The notes under the pieces are model-generated. The model was not told where the DNA came from. It did no database searches and was given only the letters and a program-made list of their open reading frames with translations. From Psychrobacter sp. 1044 (lineage in GTDB: Bacteria > Pseudomonadota > Gammaproteobacteria > Pseudomonadales > Moraxellaceae), in the NCBI RefSeq assembly GCF_904846525.1, contig NZ_CAJHAZ010000009.1, positions 1-64,000 of the forward strand: a stretch of 64,000 bases of DNA. Direction: 5' to 3'. This document shows positions 35,660 through 45,209 of this stretch, one piece after another (the stretch's first letter is position 1; each line of letters opens with the position of its first letter). The position numbers and the translations under genes were made by a program.

Positions 35660-36808
35660 TTAATCGCCATCAGTACTGTTAAAGCCCACACGGATACCCA
35701 GCGCCGGAATCAATTGGCGCTTAATAATACGTGTAATAGTCGTGAGGTGATCATACAGCTCTTGTTGAGTAGCTTTATCGGCAGTCCCTAAGTCTTCTGG
35801 CATTTGCGCTAATAGTGTGGTGGCATCAGCAAGCGCGGTCGATAAATTATCTGCTACTTCATTTTCATTATTGCTGCCCAAAATAGCGGTCAAAACGGGA
35901 TCTGTCAGTGCTTCATTCAATGTCGCCAATTTAGCATTGATAATGGCACGGCTTTGCTCTGCGGTAGCGGCTGGCAAATGACCTTTTGCCTTTCCTGTTA
36001 AACCTAACGGTTGATCGATGGCATTAGACTTCATGGTCTCAACCAACGAGAGTAAAGAATTAAACCATTGATTCAATCCTTGATCGCTGTCAGCCGTTTT
36101 ATCAATGGCTAATAGATTAGTCGCATTTTGCTGCCAGTTTTTCTCAATATCTTTGAGGCGCGTGCTCAAAGCACTGCTTGCACTCATCACATAAGCACAT
36201 TGAGCAGCATCCAGACTGTCATTGGCATATAACGCTTCTTCTAATCCTGGCACCCCTTGCACGATGGCACTCTCGTTAGCCAATTGCTCGGCGGTGAGCT
36301 TAGGATTGGCAGCGATTAGCTCGGCAACGCCACTGTGTACCAGACCGCGCTCATCAGGATAGTAATTGATATATAAATTACTCATGCTGGCGGTCGCTGG
36401 ACCAAAATTAATCATCTCAGCGCCTGCCCATGCTTGTGCGAGCACTAGCCATTGATCGCGCAGTGCATGCAGCTCATCACCGCTGACTGGTGCTTGCTGA
36501 CAATGCTTTTGTGCCAAATCATGCAATAAATCACTCTGTTTTGCGGCATCCGCATAGGCTGGAATGACAATGTCATTTGCCACATGGGTCAAATAGGTCT
36601 TTTCAGTCTCAGCACTAATATCAACAGCGGTAATTTTATCTCCACTACTATCTTTTTCTGCAGCGCTGGTAGATGCCGCACTGTCTTGCGCAACTTTTTG
36701 GCTATCTACTTCTGGCGCTTTATTGTCATCAGCCGGTTTAACACAGCTGATCAGCAAGCCTGCGCTTAAGGCCGATAAGGCCATCGCTAAAGCATGGTTT
36801 ATTTTCAT
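35660..36808 (-). CDS. Imelysin-family lipoprotein (2)
   Basis: A 382-residue imelysin-like (peptidase M75-like) protein with a signal peptide and a lipobox-like LLISC near residue 22. Helical domains contain GPATASMSNLYINYYPDERG and the GVPGLEEALY block (the GxHxxE-equivalent region). It is the second imelysin of the locus. Members bind iron or heme-related ligands at the outer membrane or in the periplasm, despite their peptidase name. Likely cotranscribed with DUF1513. Confidence 0.85.
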   Translation of the reverse strand: MKINHALAMALSALSAGLLISCVKPADDNKAPEVDSQKVAQDSAASTSAAEKDSSGDKITAVDISAETEKTYLTHVANDIVIPAYADAAKQSDLLHDLAQKHCQQAPVSGDELHALRDQWLVLAQAWAGAEMINFGPATASMSNLYINYYPDERGLVHSGVAELIAANPKLTAEQLANESAIVQGVPGLEEALYANDSLDAAQCAYVMSASSALSTRLKDIEKNWQQNATNLLAIDKTADSDQGLNQWFNSLLSLVETMKSNAIDQPLGLTGKAKGHLPAATAEQSRAIINAKLATLNEALTDPVLTAILGSNNENEVADNLSTALADATTLLAQMPEDLGTADKATQQELYDHLTTITRIIKRQLIPALGIRVGFNSTDGD

Positions 36809-36956
36809 AAATTTCTCAATATTATCAATAATGGTTTAAATTCTAATCTTTACAAGCTCTAGTCTCTAGTGTTTGATTGGGCGGATAACCTTATCAACAC
36901 TTACTTATTTTCTCAGTTATTGCTCAGTCATTTAGCATAGATAAATGACCTTATCT

Positions 36957-38636
36957 CTATAATGACTGTAAGAACGCATTCAATTCAGAACGACCTTGTT
37001 TGTCGAGTTTGAGTACTTTTTGCTGTTGCTTCTGGGCTTCACCGCCGTGCCATAGCACCGCTTCCATCAACGTACGGGCGCGACCATCATGCAAAAATGT
37101 TGCTTGTGGATCGACCGTTTGCGCCAGACCAATGCCCCATAAAGCAGGCGTACGCCATTCATAAGAATTGGCTAAAAACTCAACTTGGATATTTTTTGCG
37201 GGTAATTTCCCAGCAATCGTGCGGTCGGCAAGATCATCACCCATGTCATGTAATAGCAAATCCGTATAAGGATAAATCACTTGTCCATGCTGCTCGAGAT
37301 GGTCATCATCGGTTTTTGGCAACTGATATCTTGGCGTATGGCAACTTTGGCAACCCATATCATAAAAGCGTTTTTTGCCCGCTAGCACTAGCGTATCGTC
37401 AGCATCACGCCGATGTGGTACGGCTAAATTGCGCGTATAAAACTCTACAAACTTAGCCACTTCATCATTGACTTCGACGGGCGACTTACCATTGCCTTGC
37501 TCATCAGCCCCAGTCGTCGCATTCATACAAGCCGTCTGTGTCGGCATACAGGATTCATGAGGACGTATATTTGAGGTCAAGCCCATGTCTTCATTAAAAG
37601 CACTTTGGTTTTGAGTAATCAGCTTGGTTTGCCCAGCTTTCCAGCCAAAGCGTCCAAGGGCATGCTTGCCAGTCTGTGGATCCATGACCCAATTGAACTT
37701 GCCACTGATATCGCCATTCGTACTGTTTTTATTATCAACCGCTTGTTTTTTAATCGCTTCATCCGGTATTTGCTCGAGTAACCCAAGCCCAATCATCGGT
37801 AAAGCCACTCGCGGCGACACCATCAAGTCATCATCAAATGCACCATAACCCGGTTTGGTTAAATTAAAGGTGGGCGCACGCAATGTTTCGATATGACCAT
37901 CTGCAAAAGTAACGGGCTTGTCTGTCCATTGCACCGCAATTCTGGCTTCAGCAGGCACACCTTGGATACCTCGATCTTGTAACTGACCACCATACATAGG
38001 ATGAACGACTTTTTCCATAAGTGAGTTTTGCAGTTGCTGACGCTGCTCATCGGTGGTCGCTGGCATCGCAAGGCGAATAAGCAAGCTATCGGCATCGTCA
38101 TCACTGGTCATAGGTGCATGACCGCGACCGTCCTTGACATGGCACGACTGACAGGCAGCAACATTGAACAATGCGCCCAAACCATCGCGGCTATCGGTAC
38201 TGGCAGGGGCAATCACCCACGGTTGCCGAAAAAACGCATTACCAATAAAAAAATGCCCTTTCCGTGAGGCCGTCAAGTTTGATGAAGGTTTAGAGTAACT
38301 CTCAGCGCTGCTAATACTGATTCCTGTATCACCACCTTGCTTGACCTCTTGCGGATCAAAGCTTGCTAATTGCTGCATTGGTACGCCAGCGAGCGTTTCG
38401 ATGGTTTGGAGGCGTTCAGGTGTTAGCGTTGGGTTGTCAGCATTATTAATGGCAGATTTTTCGTTTTCAGAAATATCATCAGACACACCGTCCGTCGGCT
38501 GACAAGCACTAAGGGATAGCACACATAGAATACCAAGCGTTGGCTTTAACAGGGTAGTTTTGCTGACAAAAGACGCATAAAAAGAGGCAGGGGTTTTGGC
38601 TTTGAAAATATTTGTGGTGTTCATCGTGGTGTTCAT
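36957..38636 (-). CDS. Di-heme oxidoreductase family lipoprotein
   Basis: A 559-residue protein of the DHOR (DUF1111) family. The signal peptide ends at a lipobox near LSLSACQP. Two c-type heme motifs are visible: CQSCHVKDGRGH and CQSCHTPRYQ. It is predicted to be a periplasmic electron-transfer enzyme. It lies between two imelysin genes, matching the Fur-controlled cluster seen in Pseudomonas and relatives. AAGG precedes the ATG; the first codons are partly duplicated (ATGAACACCACG). Confidence 0.88.
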   Translation of the reverse strand: MNTTMNTTNIFKAKTPASFYASFVSKTTLLKPTLGILCVLSLSACQPTDGVSDDISENEKSAINNADNPTLTPERLQTIETLAGVPMQQLASFDPQEVKQGGDTGISISSAESYSKPSSNLTASRKGHFFIGNAFFRQPWVIAPASTDSRDGLGALFNVAACQSCHVKDGRGHAPMTSDDDADSLLIRLAMPATTDEQRQQLQNSLMEKVVHPMYGGQLQDRGIQGVPAEARIAVQWTDKPVTFADGHIETLRAPTFNLTKPGYGAFDDDLMVSPRVALPMIGLGLLEQIPDEAIKKQAVDNKNSTNGDISGKFNWVMDPQTGKHALGRFGWKAGQTKLITQNQSAFNEDMGLTSNIRPHESCMPTQTACMNATTGADEQGNGKSPVEVNDEVAKFVEFYTRNLAVPHRRDADDTLVLAGKKRFYDMGCQSCHTPRYQLPKTDDDHLEQHGQVIYPYTDLLLHDMGDDLADRTIAGKLPAKNIQVEFLANSYEWRTPALWGIGLAQTVDPQATFLHDGRARTLMEAVLWHGGEAQKQQQKVLKLDKQGRSELNAFLQSL

Positions 38637-38750
38637 AAAGAGTACCTTAGTTCTAATCTAGAACCATTAAAATCGCATGCTATAAAGTGTTTCACTTCTA
38701 GTCGATAAGGTACAGCGATGTACTGACCTATCAGGCTATTTTAATATGGT

Positions 38751-38787
38751 AAAAAAAACACGCTGCCAACGGTAGTCGACAACGTGT
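38751..38787 (-). terminator. Terminator after first imelysin gene
   Basis: On the minus strand a 13-bp stem (ACACGTTGTCGAC with GTTGGCAGCGTGT, three G-T pairs) has a TACC loop and is followed by eight T residues. It separates the first imelysin gene from the di-heme gene. Confidence 0.8.
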
Positions 38788-38813
38788 GTATTATACCTAA
38801 ATTATTTTTCCAT

Positions 38814-38833
38814 GAAAATAATTCTCATTAGCT
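38814..38833 (-). promoter_or_regulatory. Fur-box-like site upstream of di-heme gene
   Basis: GCTAATGAGAATTATTTTC matches the 19-bp Fur consensus at about 15 positions. It lies upstream of the di-heme oxidoreductase gene, downstream of the first imelysin gene's stop. Confidence 0.55.
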
Positions 38834-38931
38834 TATAACGACTTGTCAGGCATTATCGATCAATGCTATGTCGGTCAATACTATGTCAATCACTGCTATG
38901 CTTGCTGTTAAGCCAGTAAATTCGTGATCGG

Positions 38932-40392
38932 TTAAAACTGCGAACCTGCGTCAGCATCTAAATTGTCAATACCGACCGCTTTTGCCGCATTTTCGATACC
39001 AGCTGTCAGCTCTTGTAGGCTAGTGATACTATTTTCAATCCAGCTACGACGGGTATTTTGCTCTTCAGCTGAAATACCTTGTTTGCTTACTTGACCAGCG
39101 GTGGCAATCATTTGATCAACTTTTATGCCTTCTTTTTCACCTTTTTCAACAATCACATTAAAGGCGGCTTCTACCTTAGCAAAGTCAGTCGCCAATTTAT
39201 CAGCCGCTTCTTTGTTGTTCGTATCGACTAGATAGTTTTTAACACCATAACCACCAACGCTCTTACCAGCGACTGTCTTATAGTTGCCGTTAAAGACATT
39301 TTGGATACCACGGGCATTGTTGGCATAGCTTAGATGGGTCAAATCACTGAAGCATTCGTGCTCATCTTCGGTAGAGCCCGTTACAAACGCAACCTGTATA
39401 CGCTCAGAAGCAAGCTCACCCAATGCTAGGCTGCCCATCTGATACATGATTTGGCGTAGACCATTATCGTATTTGCGAGCCATCAGGTCGCTACGTAAGG
39501 TATTCTCACTCTCAGGCTGCCACTCAGCTTCCATGGCAGTCAAATCATCAACCAATAATTGAGTCGCTGCTTTTAAGAACGCGCCACGACGCTCACATAT
39601 ACCAGCATCTGCATTGACCGTCTCACCACTGGTACATTGACCTGCTTCAGTTACATAATCAGTCACTGGACGATTGCCTGCACCTTCGCCAACGCCGTTG
39701 GTATCTTGTCCCCACAGCATAAACTCAATCGCATGATAGCCGGTCGTCACATTGGCTTCACTGCCACCAATCTCATTCATTTCTGCTAACAGCTCAGGAG
39801 TGATAGTACTGGTATCTTGTTTGATACTACCGACCGTAATGCTATCGCTATTGATGATATTGTCTTGGCTATTGTATTCACCTTCATAGCCATCACTAAC
39901 GTAATCAATCAGCGCCTCATCAAGTGGCCAAGCATTTACCTGCCCTTCCCAACCATCGATACTACCGAGTGCTCGTTTATCATTGGCTGTCACAAAGCCT
40001 TCATCAAAACGGAAAATCTCAGTTTGCGAATACGGCTGGCGCGCGGCTTTATACGCCGCTTTTGCCGCATCAAGGTTTGCTTGGGTTGGTGTTGTCACAT
40101 ATGTCTCTACTGCTGTTTGCAGGGCTTTGGCAGTATCTAGCGAATCTTTATAAGCAGCATGCGCCATGTTGGCATAGCTGATCATAAGTCTATCGGTATA
40201 AGCTTGATCAACCGCTGATAGTTTCGTCGTACCTGCAGCGGTTGTGTCTTGCACCGCTGTTTGCGTATCGGCGGTAGAGTCCGTGTCTTCCTTGGCTTGC
40301 TTGGTACAACCCGACACCATTAACAACCCTGCAAGCGCAGCAGCTAAAGTAGTTGGTAAAATCTTACGGCTCGTTACTGTGGTAATCGTCAT
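38932..40392 (-). CDS. Imelysin-family lipoprotein (1)
   Basis: A 486-residue imelysin-family protein with signal peptide and lipobox MVSGC. Repeats of the imelysin type contain KAAYKAARQPYSQTEIFRFDEG, TGYHAIEFMLWGQDTNG (GxHxxE motif) and LSYANNARGIQNVFNGNY. It resembles the large iron-regulated imelysins such as IcmP. The open frame extends to 40509, but the ATG at 40390-40392 with GAGGA upstream starts the signal peptide. The 5' region carries a MITE-like copy and a Fur-overlapped promoter. Iron-repressed expression is expected. Confidence 0.9.
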   Translation of the reverse strand: MTITTVTSRKILPTTLAAALAGLLMVSGCTKQAKEDTDSTADTQTAVQDTTAAGTTKLSAVDQAYTDRLMISYANMAHAAYKDSLDTAKALQTAVETYVTTPTQANLDAAKAAYKAARQPYSQTEIFRFDEGFVTANDKRALGSIDGWEGQVNAWPLDEALIDYVSDGYEGEYNSQDNIINSDSITVGSIKQDTSTITPELLAEMNEIGGSEANVTTGYHAIEFMLWGQDTNGVGEGAGNRPVTDYVTEAGQCTSGETVNADAGICERRGAFLKAATQLLVDDLTAMEAEWQPESENTLRSDLMARKYDNGLRQIMYQMGSLALGELASERIQVAFVTGSTEDEHECFSDLTHLSYANNARGIQNVFNGNYKTVAGKSVGGYGVKNYLVDTNNKEAADKLATDFAKVEAAFNVIVEKGEKEGIKVDQMIATAGQVSKQGISAEEQNTRRSWIENSITSLQELTAGIENAAKAVGIDNLDADAGSQF

Positions 40393-40444
40393 ACATATCC
40401 TCAAAAAGTATCGCAAAAGAAAAATGGGCTTTGAATAAAGAGCA

Positions 40445-40600
40445 TTAGGGCATATCCTCATTTTAAATAATGCTGATAAAAATGAGAAAAACAGCGCCCA
40501 TAATATCAAGATATTGACCAGAATTTGATACTATTAGACAAAATTTAGCTATTTTTGGTCCATTTAGAACAGCCTCAAATGAACTGACAACCTACCCTAG
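40445..40600. mobile_element. Diverged MITE-like copy in the imelysin leader
   Basis: About 156 bp. The left end TTAGGGCATATCCTCATTTT and right end CTACCCTAG correspond to the ends of the element at 20105-20280. Interior blocks also match (GATAAAAATGAGA, ATAATATC-AGATATTGAC, CCATTTAG). It lies between the promoter and the ATG of the imelysin gene. Confidence 0.65.
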
Positions 40601-40627
40601 TATCGCCACAATAACAAAGCTTTGTAA

Positions 40628-40657
40628 ATTATAGTGTTATTGATAATCATTATCAAT
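40628..40657 (-). promoter_or_regulatory. Sigma-70 promoter overlapping a Fur box
   Basis: On the minus strand TTGATA and TATAAT are separated by exactly 17 bases. The spacer contains the near-perfect Fur palindrome TTGATAATGATTATCAA. Transcription should start near 40621 and be blocked by Fur-iron. The start codon is about 230 bases downstream. Confidence 0.75.
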
Positions 40658-40804
40658 ATTTAATTAATATTAATGTAACCATTTAGCTAACGATTGTTTT
40701 ATAAATAGAAACACCAAAAATATTTTAATATTGATTTAAAGATAACGGAATCCTGATACATAAAATCATTTTGAATTTGAAATCTAAATATCAGGCATAA
40801 AAAA

Positions 40805-40830
40805 AGGCCAGTTTATCACTGACCTTTTTT
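40805..40830 (-). terminator. OmpA-like gene terminator
   Basis: GGCCAGT and ACTGACC form a 7-bp stem with a TTATC loop. On the minus strand a T-run follows; it lies downstream of the OmpA-like gene. Confidence 0.8.
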
Positions 40831-40863
40831 AACGCTATAATGACAGCTAAACCATCGTATGAA

Positions 40864-41517
40864 TTAACGTACGTTGTTTGGCGCATTGATGGTTAATTCA
40901 ACACGGCGGTTTTGCTGACGACCATACTCGGTGCTGTTATCAGCAACTGGGCGAGACTCACCATAAGCGACAACATTGATACGGCTAGAAGCCACACCGC
41001 GTGCGCTTAAATAGTTCGCTACTGCGTAAGCACGATCGCGTGACAGTTTCATGTTATAAGCATCAGAACCTTTGCTATCAGTATGACCAGCAACCGTTAT
41101 CGTATTTTGGTTATACTCATTTAGCGTTGATGCAAGCTTATCAAGCGTTGGTCTAAATGATGGGTTTAAAGATGCATCATCAAATGAGAACGTGATGTTG
41201 CCTGGCATTACTAGGTCAATATTACCATTCGCATTTGGCGTAACAGTTACACCCGTACCGGCCATTTGCTGCTCAAGCTGCTTGGCTTGACGCTCCATGT
41301 AGTAACCAACACCAGCACCCAAAGCTGCGCCAATCGCGGCATCACGACCTGTGTTATCACCACCTGTTGCTTTTGAAATTGCGCCACCGCCTAAAGCACC
41401 TGCCAATGTACCAATGGCAGTTTTGTTCAAGCGTTGTTGTCCAGTGTTTGGATCAGTAGCACAACCGCTAAGAGCTAGACCTGACGCTACTGCTGCAATC
41501 ATTAATGTATTACGCAT
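40864..41517 (-). CDS. OmpA-family lipoprotein (YiaD-like)
   Basis: A 217-residue outer-membrane lipoprotein with lipobox LSGC (Cys19). A glycine-rich hairpin (IGTLAGALGGGAISKATGG...AAIGAALGAGVG) precedes an OmpA domain with peptidoglycan-binding motif VAGHTDSKGSDAYNMKLSRDRA and RRVELTI. It anchors the outer membrane to peptidoglycan. The layout matches the YiaD group. Confidence 0.9.
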   Translation of the reverse strand: MRNTLMIAAVASGLALSGCATDPNTGQQRLNKTAIGTLAGALGGGAISKATGGDNTGRDAAIGAALGAGVGYYMERQAKQLEQQMAGTGVTVTPNANGNIDLVMPGNITFSFDDASLNPSFRPTLDKLASTLNEYNQNTITVAGHTDSKGSDAYNMKLSRDRAYAVANYLSARGVASSRINVVAYGESRPVADNSTEYGRQQNRRVELTINAPNNVR

Positions 41518-41868
41518 AATATTTCCTCTTAAGTTTAAAAAATTATAGACAAAGTGTGCTTTTTATAAATATTTTCTGTTAATTCCATCTACATGCTTAA
41601 TATACACTCGTCATTATTATGGCAATTACAATCTAATCATGTGTAATATTTTGTCACACCTGTGTATGAGAAGTGCAGAATGATTTAATGAGGCTTTCAC
41701 AATGATTGGATACATTTGTGTTCTCACTTTTAACTACCCATTAGCGCAAGGTGTTATCACAAGTCACGTTTACACTCGTACACTCTGAAGCGTTTCTGCT
41801 AAAATTGTGCAATAAAACTGGCAATGAATCATTTATATACTAATAAGACTGACCGAAAAGGATTTAGC
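41518..41868. other. Intergenic region between OmpA-like and acyltransferase genes
   Basis: A 351-bp AT-rich gap with no gene seen. It holds promoters for the divergent OmpA-like and acyltransferase genes. An in-frame ATG at 41824 lacks a ribosome-binding site. Confidence 0.4.
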
Positions 41869-42831
41869 ATGCGATTGACATCCACTATTCGAAAAATACA
41901 CGAACGCAACCCTAAATTAGGCAAAGCCGTTTCACTTGCGACGGCGACTGGGGTTATTGCAGCCAACAGCTTCGGTGGTAGTATTCCCTTATGGTTAATG
42001 GGTGTTGGCAAAGTCATCACTGGTGCTCCTATCGCAGACAAAGCGGTCATCAAAATCGCGACTTATTGGATCAGTAGCAACAGTGCCTTGATCGATGACA
42101 TGTTGCCACGTAAAGATTGGCGCATCAGCTTACCCGATGACGTGCACATCAATGGCAAATATTTGCTGGTCAGCAACCATCAGTCTTGGGTCGATACCAG
42201 TATCGTGCAGTACATTAGTGAAAAACGCTTGCCATTGACACGGTTTTTTACCAAATTTGAACTGATTTACATTCCGATTGTGGGTCAAGCCTTTTACTTT
42301 TTAGACTTCCCAATGATGCGTCGGCATTCTAAAGAAGCCGTCGCTAAAAATCCTACTCTACAAGGCAAAGACATCGAAGAAGCCAAACGTGCCTGTGCCC
42401 TGTTAAAAGACAAACCTTTTACTTTGTTAAATTACTTAGAAGGCACGCGTTTCACCAAAGCCAAACATGCAAAGCAACAGTCTCCTTATATGCATTTATT
42501 GAAGCCACGGGCAGGCGGCCTATCTTTAGCCATTAACGCGCTAGGCGAAGACATCGATGGCATGCTAGATATGACCATCGTTTATCCTGATGGTGTGCCA
42601 AGTTATAGTGATTTGTGGAAAGGTAACATCAAGCGTTTGGGCGTCGATGTGCGTTATATTGAGATGCCTGATGCATTATTTAACGATATTAAAAATGGTG
42701 GTTACGAAAATGATGACGCGGTAAAATCTCAAATGTTTGATTGGGTAGAGCAAATTTGGCAGCAAAAAGATCAGCGTATTACCGATATGTTGGCTGAGTT
42801 TGAAACAAACCCTAAAGCTCCGAATGCTTAG
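41869..42831 (+). CDS. PlsC-domain acyltransferase (YihG-like)
   Basis: A 320-residue membrane-associated 1-acyl-glycerophosphate acyltransferase family protein. Catalytic motif NHQSWVDT (HX4D), and later motifs FTKFELIYIPIVG and NYLEGTRFT. The C-terminal part resembles YihG and eukaryotic LCLAT. It transfers acyl chains to lysophospholipids at the inner membrane. The ATG at 41869 has AAAAGGA upstream and is preferred to 41824. Confidence 0.87.
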   Translation: MRLTSTIRKIHERNPKLGKAVSLATATGVIAANSFGGSIPLWLMGVGKVITGAPIADKAVIKIATYWISSNSALIDDMLPRKDWRISLPDDVHINGKYLLVSNHQSWVDTSIVQYISEKRLPLTRFFTKFELIYIPIVGQAFYFLDFPMMRRHSKEAVAKNPTLQGKDIEEAKRACALLKDKPFTLLNYLEGTRFTKAKHAKQQSPYMHLLKPRAGGLSLAINALGEDIDGMLDMTIVYPDGVPSYSDLWKGNIKRLGVDVRYIEMPDALFNDIKNGGYENDDAVKSQMFDWVEQIWQQKDQRITDMLAEFETNPKAPNA

Positions 42832-43133
42832 AAACATCGTTAACAGAGCAACGGCATACAACAGTGAATTACTTTAAGTCGTTTTAAAACTACGATTGAG
42901 CGCTGTTGTTTAAAATACTAATGCTAGATGTCAATTCATAAATGCTAACTGTAAATCCCAACTCGTAAATGATAATGCGTAATTATAATGAAAGATGGGT
43001 TGTTTTTTGGCTCTATTCATTGATAATGTGAATAGTCATGAGCCCATGACTTTTTGACCGTTAGTGACTTGATAGCCCTGTACTATTTGAGCCGCTTATT
43101 TTTCGTGTTATTTATCATTTATAAGGTTTGACT
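42832..43133. other. Intergenic region
   Basis: A 302-bp gap after the acyltransferase gene. I see no gene, strong hairpin or repeat; it likely holds the promoter of the downstream membrane protein. Confidence 0.35.
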
Positions 43134-44219
43134 GTGCCCGCTTCCTCTTCTACTAGCCTGCCTCTAGACTCAGCGCCTGTATCCAATCAGCCGCCTGATA
43201 ATACGCTGCCACCGCCAAACCGACCCACGCCAAATCGCTTAAAACTCACTTACGATATCGTGATGATTATTGCCATCAGTATCGATCTATTATTGATTAG
43301 TATTGATGCTATCTTGATGAGTAGCTTTAGTAGCAATGCCGCAGGATGGCTCAGTATTAGCGATGCTCTCAGTTGGTATCAAAATACCTTACATGAGCCT
43401 TTGCGTACCGCTGGTGGATTTTTTACCCTATTTTTGATCTTTGAGCTACTGCTACGTTGGGCGATTGCGATTAAACAAAACGTCTACTATCGCTGGTTCT
43501 TTTTTCCTTTTGTCCATTGGTATGAGGTATTGGGGTGCTTTCCCCAGCTGCGTGCCTTACGTTTATTCCGAGCGGTCATCATTGGGCGACGCTTATACCA
43601 GCTTGGTTACCAAGTGCTGCCGCAGCCATGGATCAATCGGATTAGGTTCTATATCGACTTATTATTAGAAGAGCTATCCGACCGCGTCATATTGACGACT
43701 ATTCAAAACTTTCGGCAGCAACTGACCGATCCTAAAACGCATAAATCTTTTATTGAATCAACGATAACTCGTAATCGTAACGAGATTGAGGCAGCAGTGC
43801 TGTCGATACTGCGCACAGAGTTAGCACCAAAACTACAGGAGTTGACGGCAGCATCAGGTGGCGGCAGTATATTAGCCAGCGAGATGGGCAATGCTATTGA
43901 AGAGGGTTTAGCCAATACGCCTGAGCTGCGTCGCTACCTACGCATGATACCGATTGCCGGTAGCTTGATTGAATCACAGTTGCAACACGTCGGGCACAAT
44001 ATAGGCGAAAACGTCGTTTACGCACTCAATAAACGCCTTCTAGACCCCGAACGCCTCGATTCATTGATGGTAGCGATTGCCAACGGCATTGCCAGTATCG
44101 ATACGGATAATACTGCGTTAGATACCTTGATTTCGAGTATCATTGATGACAGTTTGACTGAATTTGAAGCGCAGGTAAAAGTGCAGCAGTGGAAGCATCA
44201 AGAGATGCTTCATCTATAA
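43134..44219 (+). CDS. Membrane protein with voltage-sensor-like N-terminal half
   Basis: A 361-residue protein not assigned to a named family. After a proline-rich start there are three to four hydrophobic segments. These include DIVMIIAISIDLLLISIDAI and GGFFTLFLIFELLLRWAIAI, then an S4-like arginine run, LRALRLFRAVIIGRRL (arginines every third position). The C-terminal 200 residues are helical and soluble-looking, with no pore helix or selectivity filter visible. A voltage-sensor-related role is possible, but this is a pattern only. The start is GTG at 43134, seven bases after AAGG; TTG at 43128 is in frame. Confidence 0.65.
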   Translation: MPASSSTSLPLDSAPVSNQPPDNTLPPPNRPTPNRLKLTYDIVMIIAISIDLLLISIDAILMSSFSSNAAGWLSISDALSWYQNTLHEPLRTAGGFFTLFLIFELLLRWAIAIKQNVYYRWFFFPFVHWYEVLGCFPQLRALRLFRAVIIGRRLYQLGYQVLPQPWINRIRFYIDLLLEELSDRVILTTIQNFRQQLTDPKTHKSFIESTITRNRNEIEAAVLSILRTELAPKLQELTAASGGGSILASEMGNAIEEGLANTPELRRYLRMIPIAGSLIESQLQHVGHNIGENVVYALNKRLLDPERLDSLMVAIANGIASIDTDNTALDTLISSIIDDSLTEFEAQVKVQQWKHQEMLHL

Positions 44220-44345
44220 TCCATACTGCTAATAGCACGTCCTGCCTACAAAACATTAGGCTTGGCAAGCAAATGAATGGTATGACTCGATAATAAAAAC
44301 AACACCGTGAATACAGTGACAGAATTATCTCTTGAGGGTTTATAT

Positions 44346-45209
44346 ATGACAGTTTCAGACAACGACAGCCAAGGCTTGAGCGCCGCGCCAGCATTACCAG
44401 CATTGGCATTTTATGGCAAGATGCTGACTTTTTCACGTTTGCAATTTAGCACAGATGATTTAAGCGCGATAGACGCCCAGCTTGCCGCAACGCTTAGTAA
44501 TAAATCTAGTAACATCCCCATCCTTATCGATAGCGAGGTTGAACAAGATCTCTCAGCATTGGTAGAGCTTTTATGGTCGTGGGGCTTACAGCCTATTGGC
44601 GTCGTGACCGGTACACTAGATGCGCAAGCCCGTGAGCAGCGATTGGCCATCTTCCCTGCTGATGGCAAACGTATTGAGCGTATTTTACCTAGCAAGAAAG
44701 CTGCAACTCAAGTAAGTAAAGCTCCCGATGATAAACATACAGAATCAGCCAGTACCAATTCAGACAGTACCAATTCAACCAGTATCAATGATACTGCAGC
44801 CATCAACGAGTCAAATACAGAAACAACGATAGCAACCACCACAGCAGAGACATTGGTGAGCGCTGAGCATATTACCAGCCTAATTTACGATCAAATGCTA
44901 CGTTCAGGACAAAGCCTGAATCACGTGGGCGGTGATTTGATTTTGACCAATAGTGTCAATAGTGGGGCGGAAGCGATTACCGATAATAGCTTGCACGTTT
45001 ACGGTCGTGCCCAAGGTCGCTTGGTTGCTGGCGCTACTGGTGACAAGGATGCCCGTATTTTTTGTCAAGTTTTTAACCCTTCTTTGGTGTCAGTGGCAGG
45101 AACTTATTGCTTACGAGACAACTTACCTGAGCACGTGATTGACAAATCTGTACAAGTAAGATTTGTAGAAGGTGAAGGCTTAGTATTTACGGTAATGGAT
45201 GACGCTTAA
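44346..45209 (+). CDS. minC: Septum site-determining protein MinC
   Basis: A 287-residue inhibitor of FtsZ polymerisation. The N-terminal MinC_N domain covers the first 110 residues. A polar Ser/Thr/Asn-rich linker (about 115-180) follows. The C-terminal beta-helix domain has VGGDLILTNSVNSGAEAITDN and LHVYGRAQGRLVAGATGD. MinD recruits it to the membrane at the poles. The ATG at 44346 has GAGGG in front. It is separated from minD by 451 bp, unlike the usual tight minCDE operon. Confidence 0.93.
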   Translation: MTVSDNDSQGLSAAPALPALAFYGKMLTFSRLQFSTDDLSAIDAQLAATLSNKSSNIPILIDSEVEQDLSALVELLWSWGLQPIGVVTGTLDAQAREQRLAIFPADGKRIERILPSKKAATQVSKAPDDKHTESASTNSDSTNSTSINDTAAINESNTETTIATTTAETLVSAEHITSLIYDQMLRSGQSLNHVGGDLILTNSVNSGAEAITDNSLHVYGRAQGRLVAGATGDKDARIFCQVFNPSLVSVAGTYCLRDNLPEHVIDKSVQVRFVEGEGLVFTVMDDA

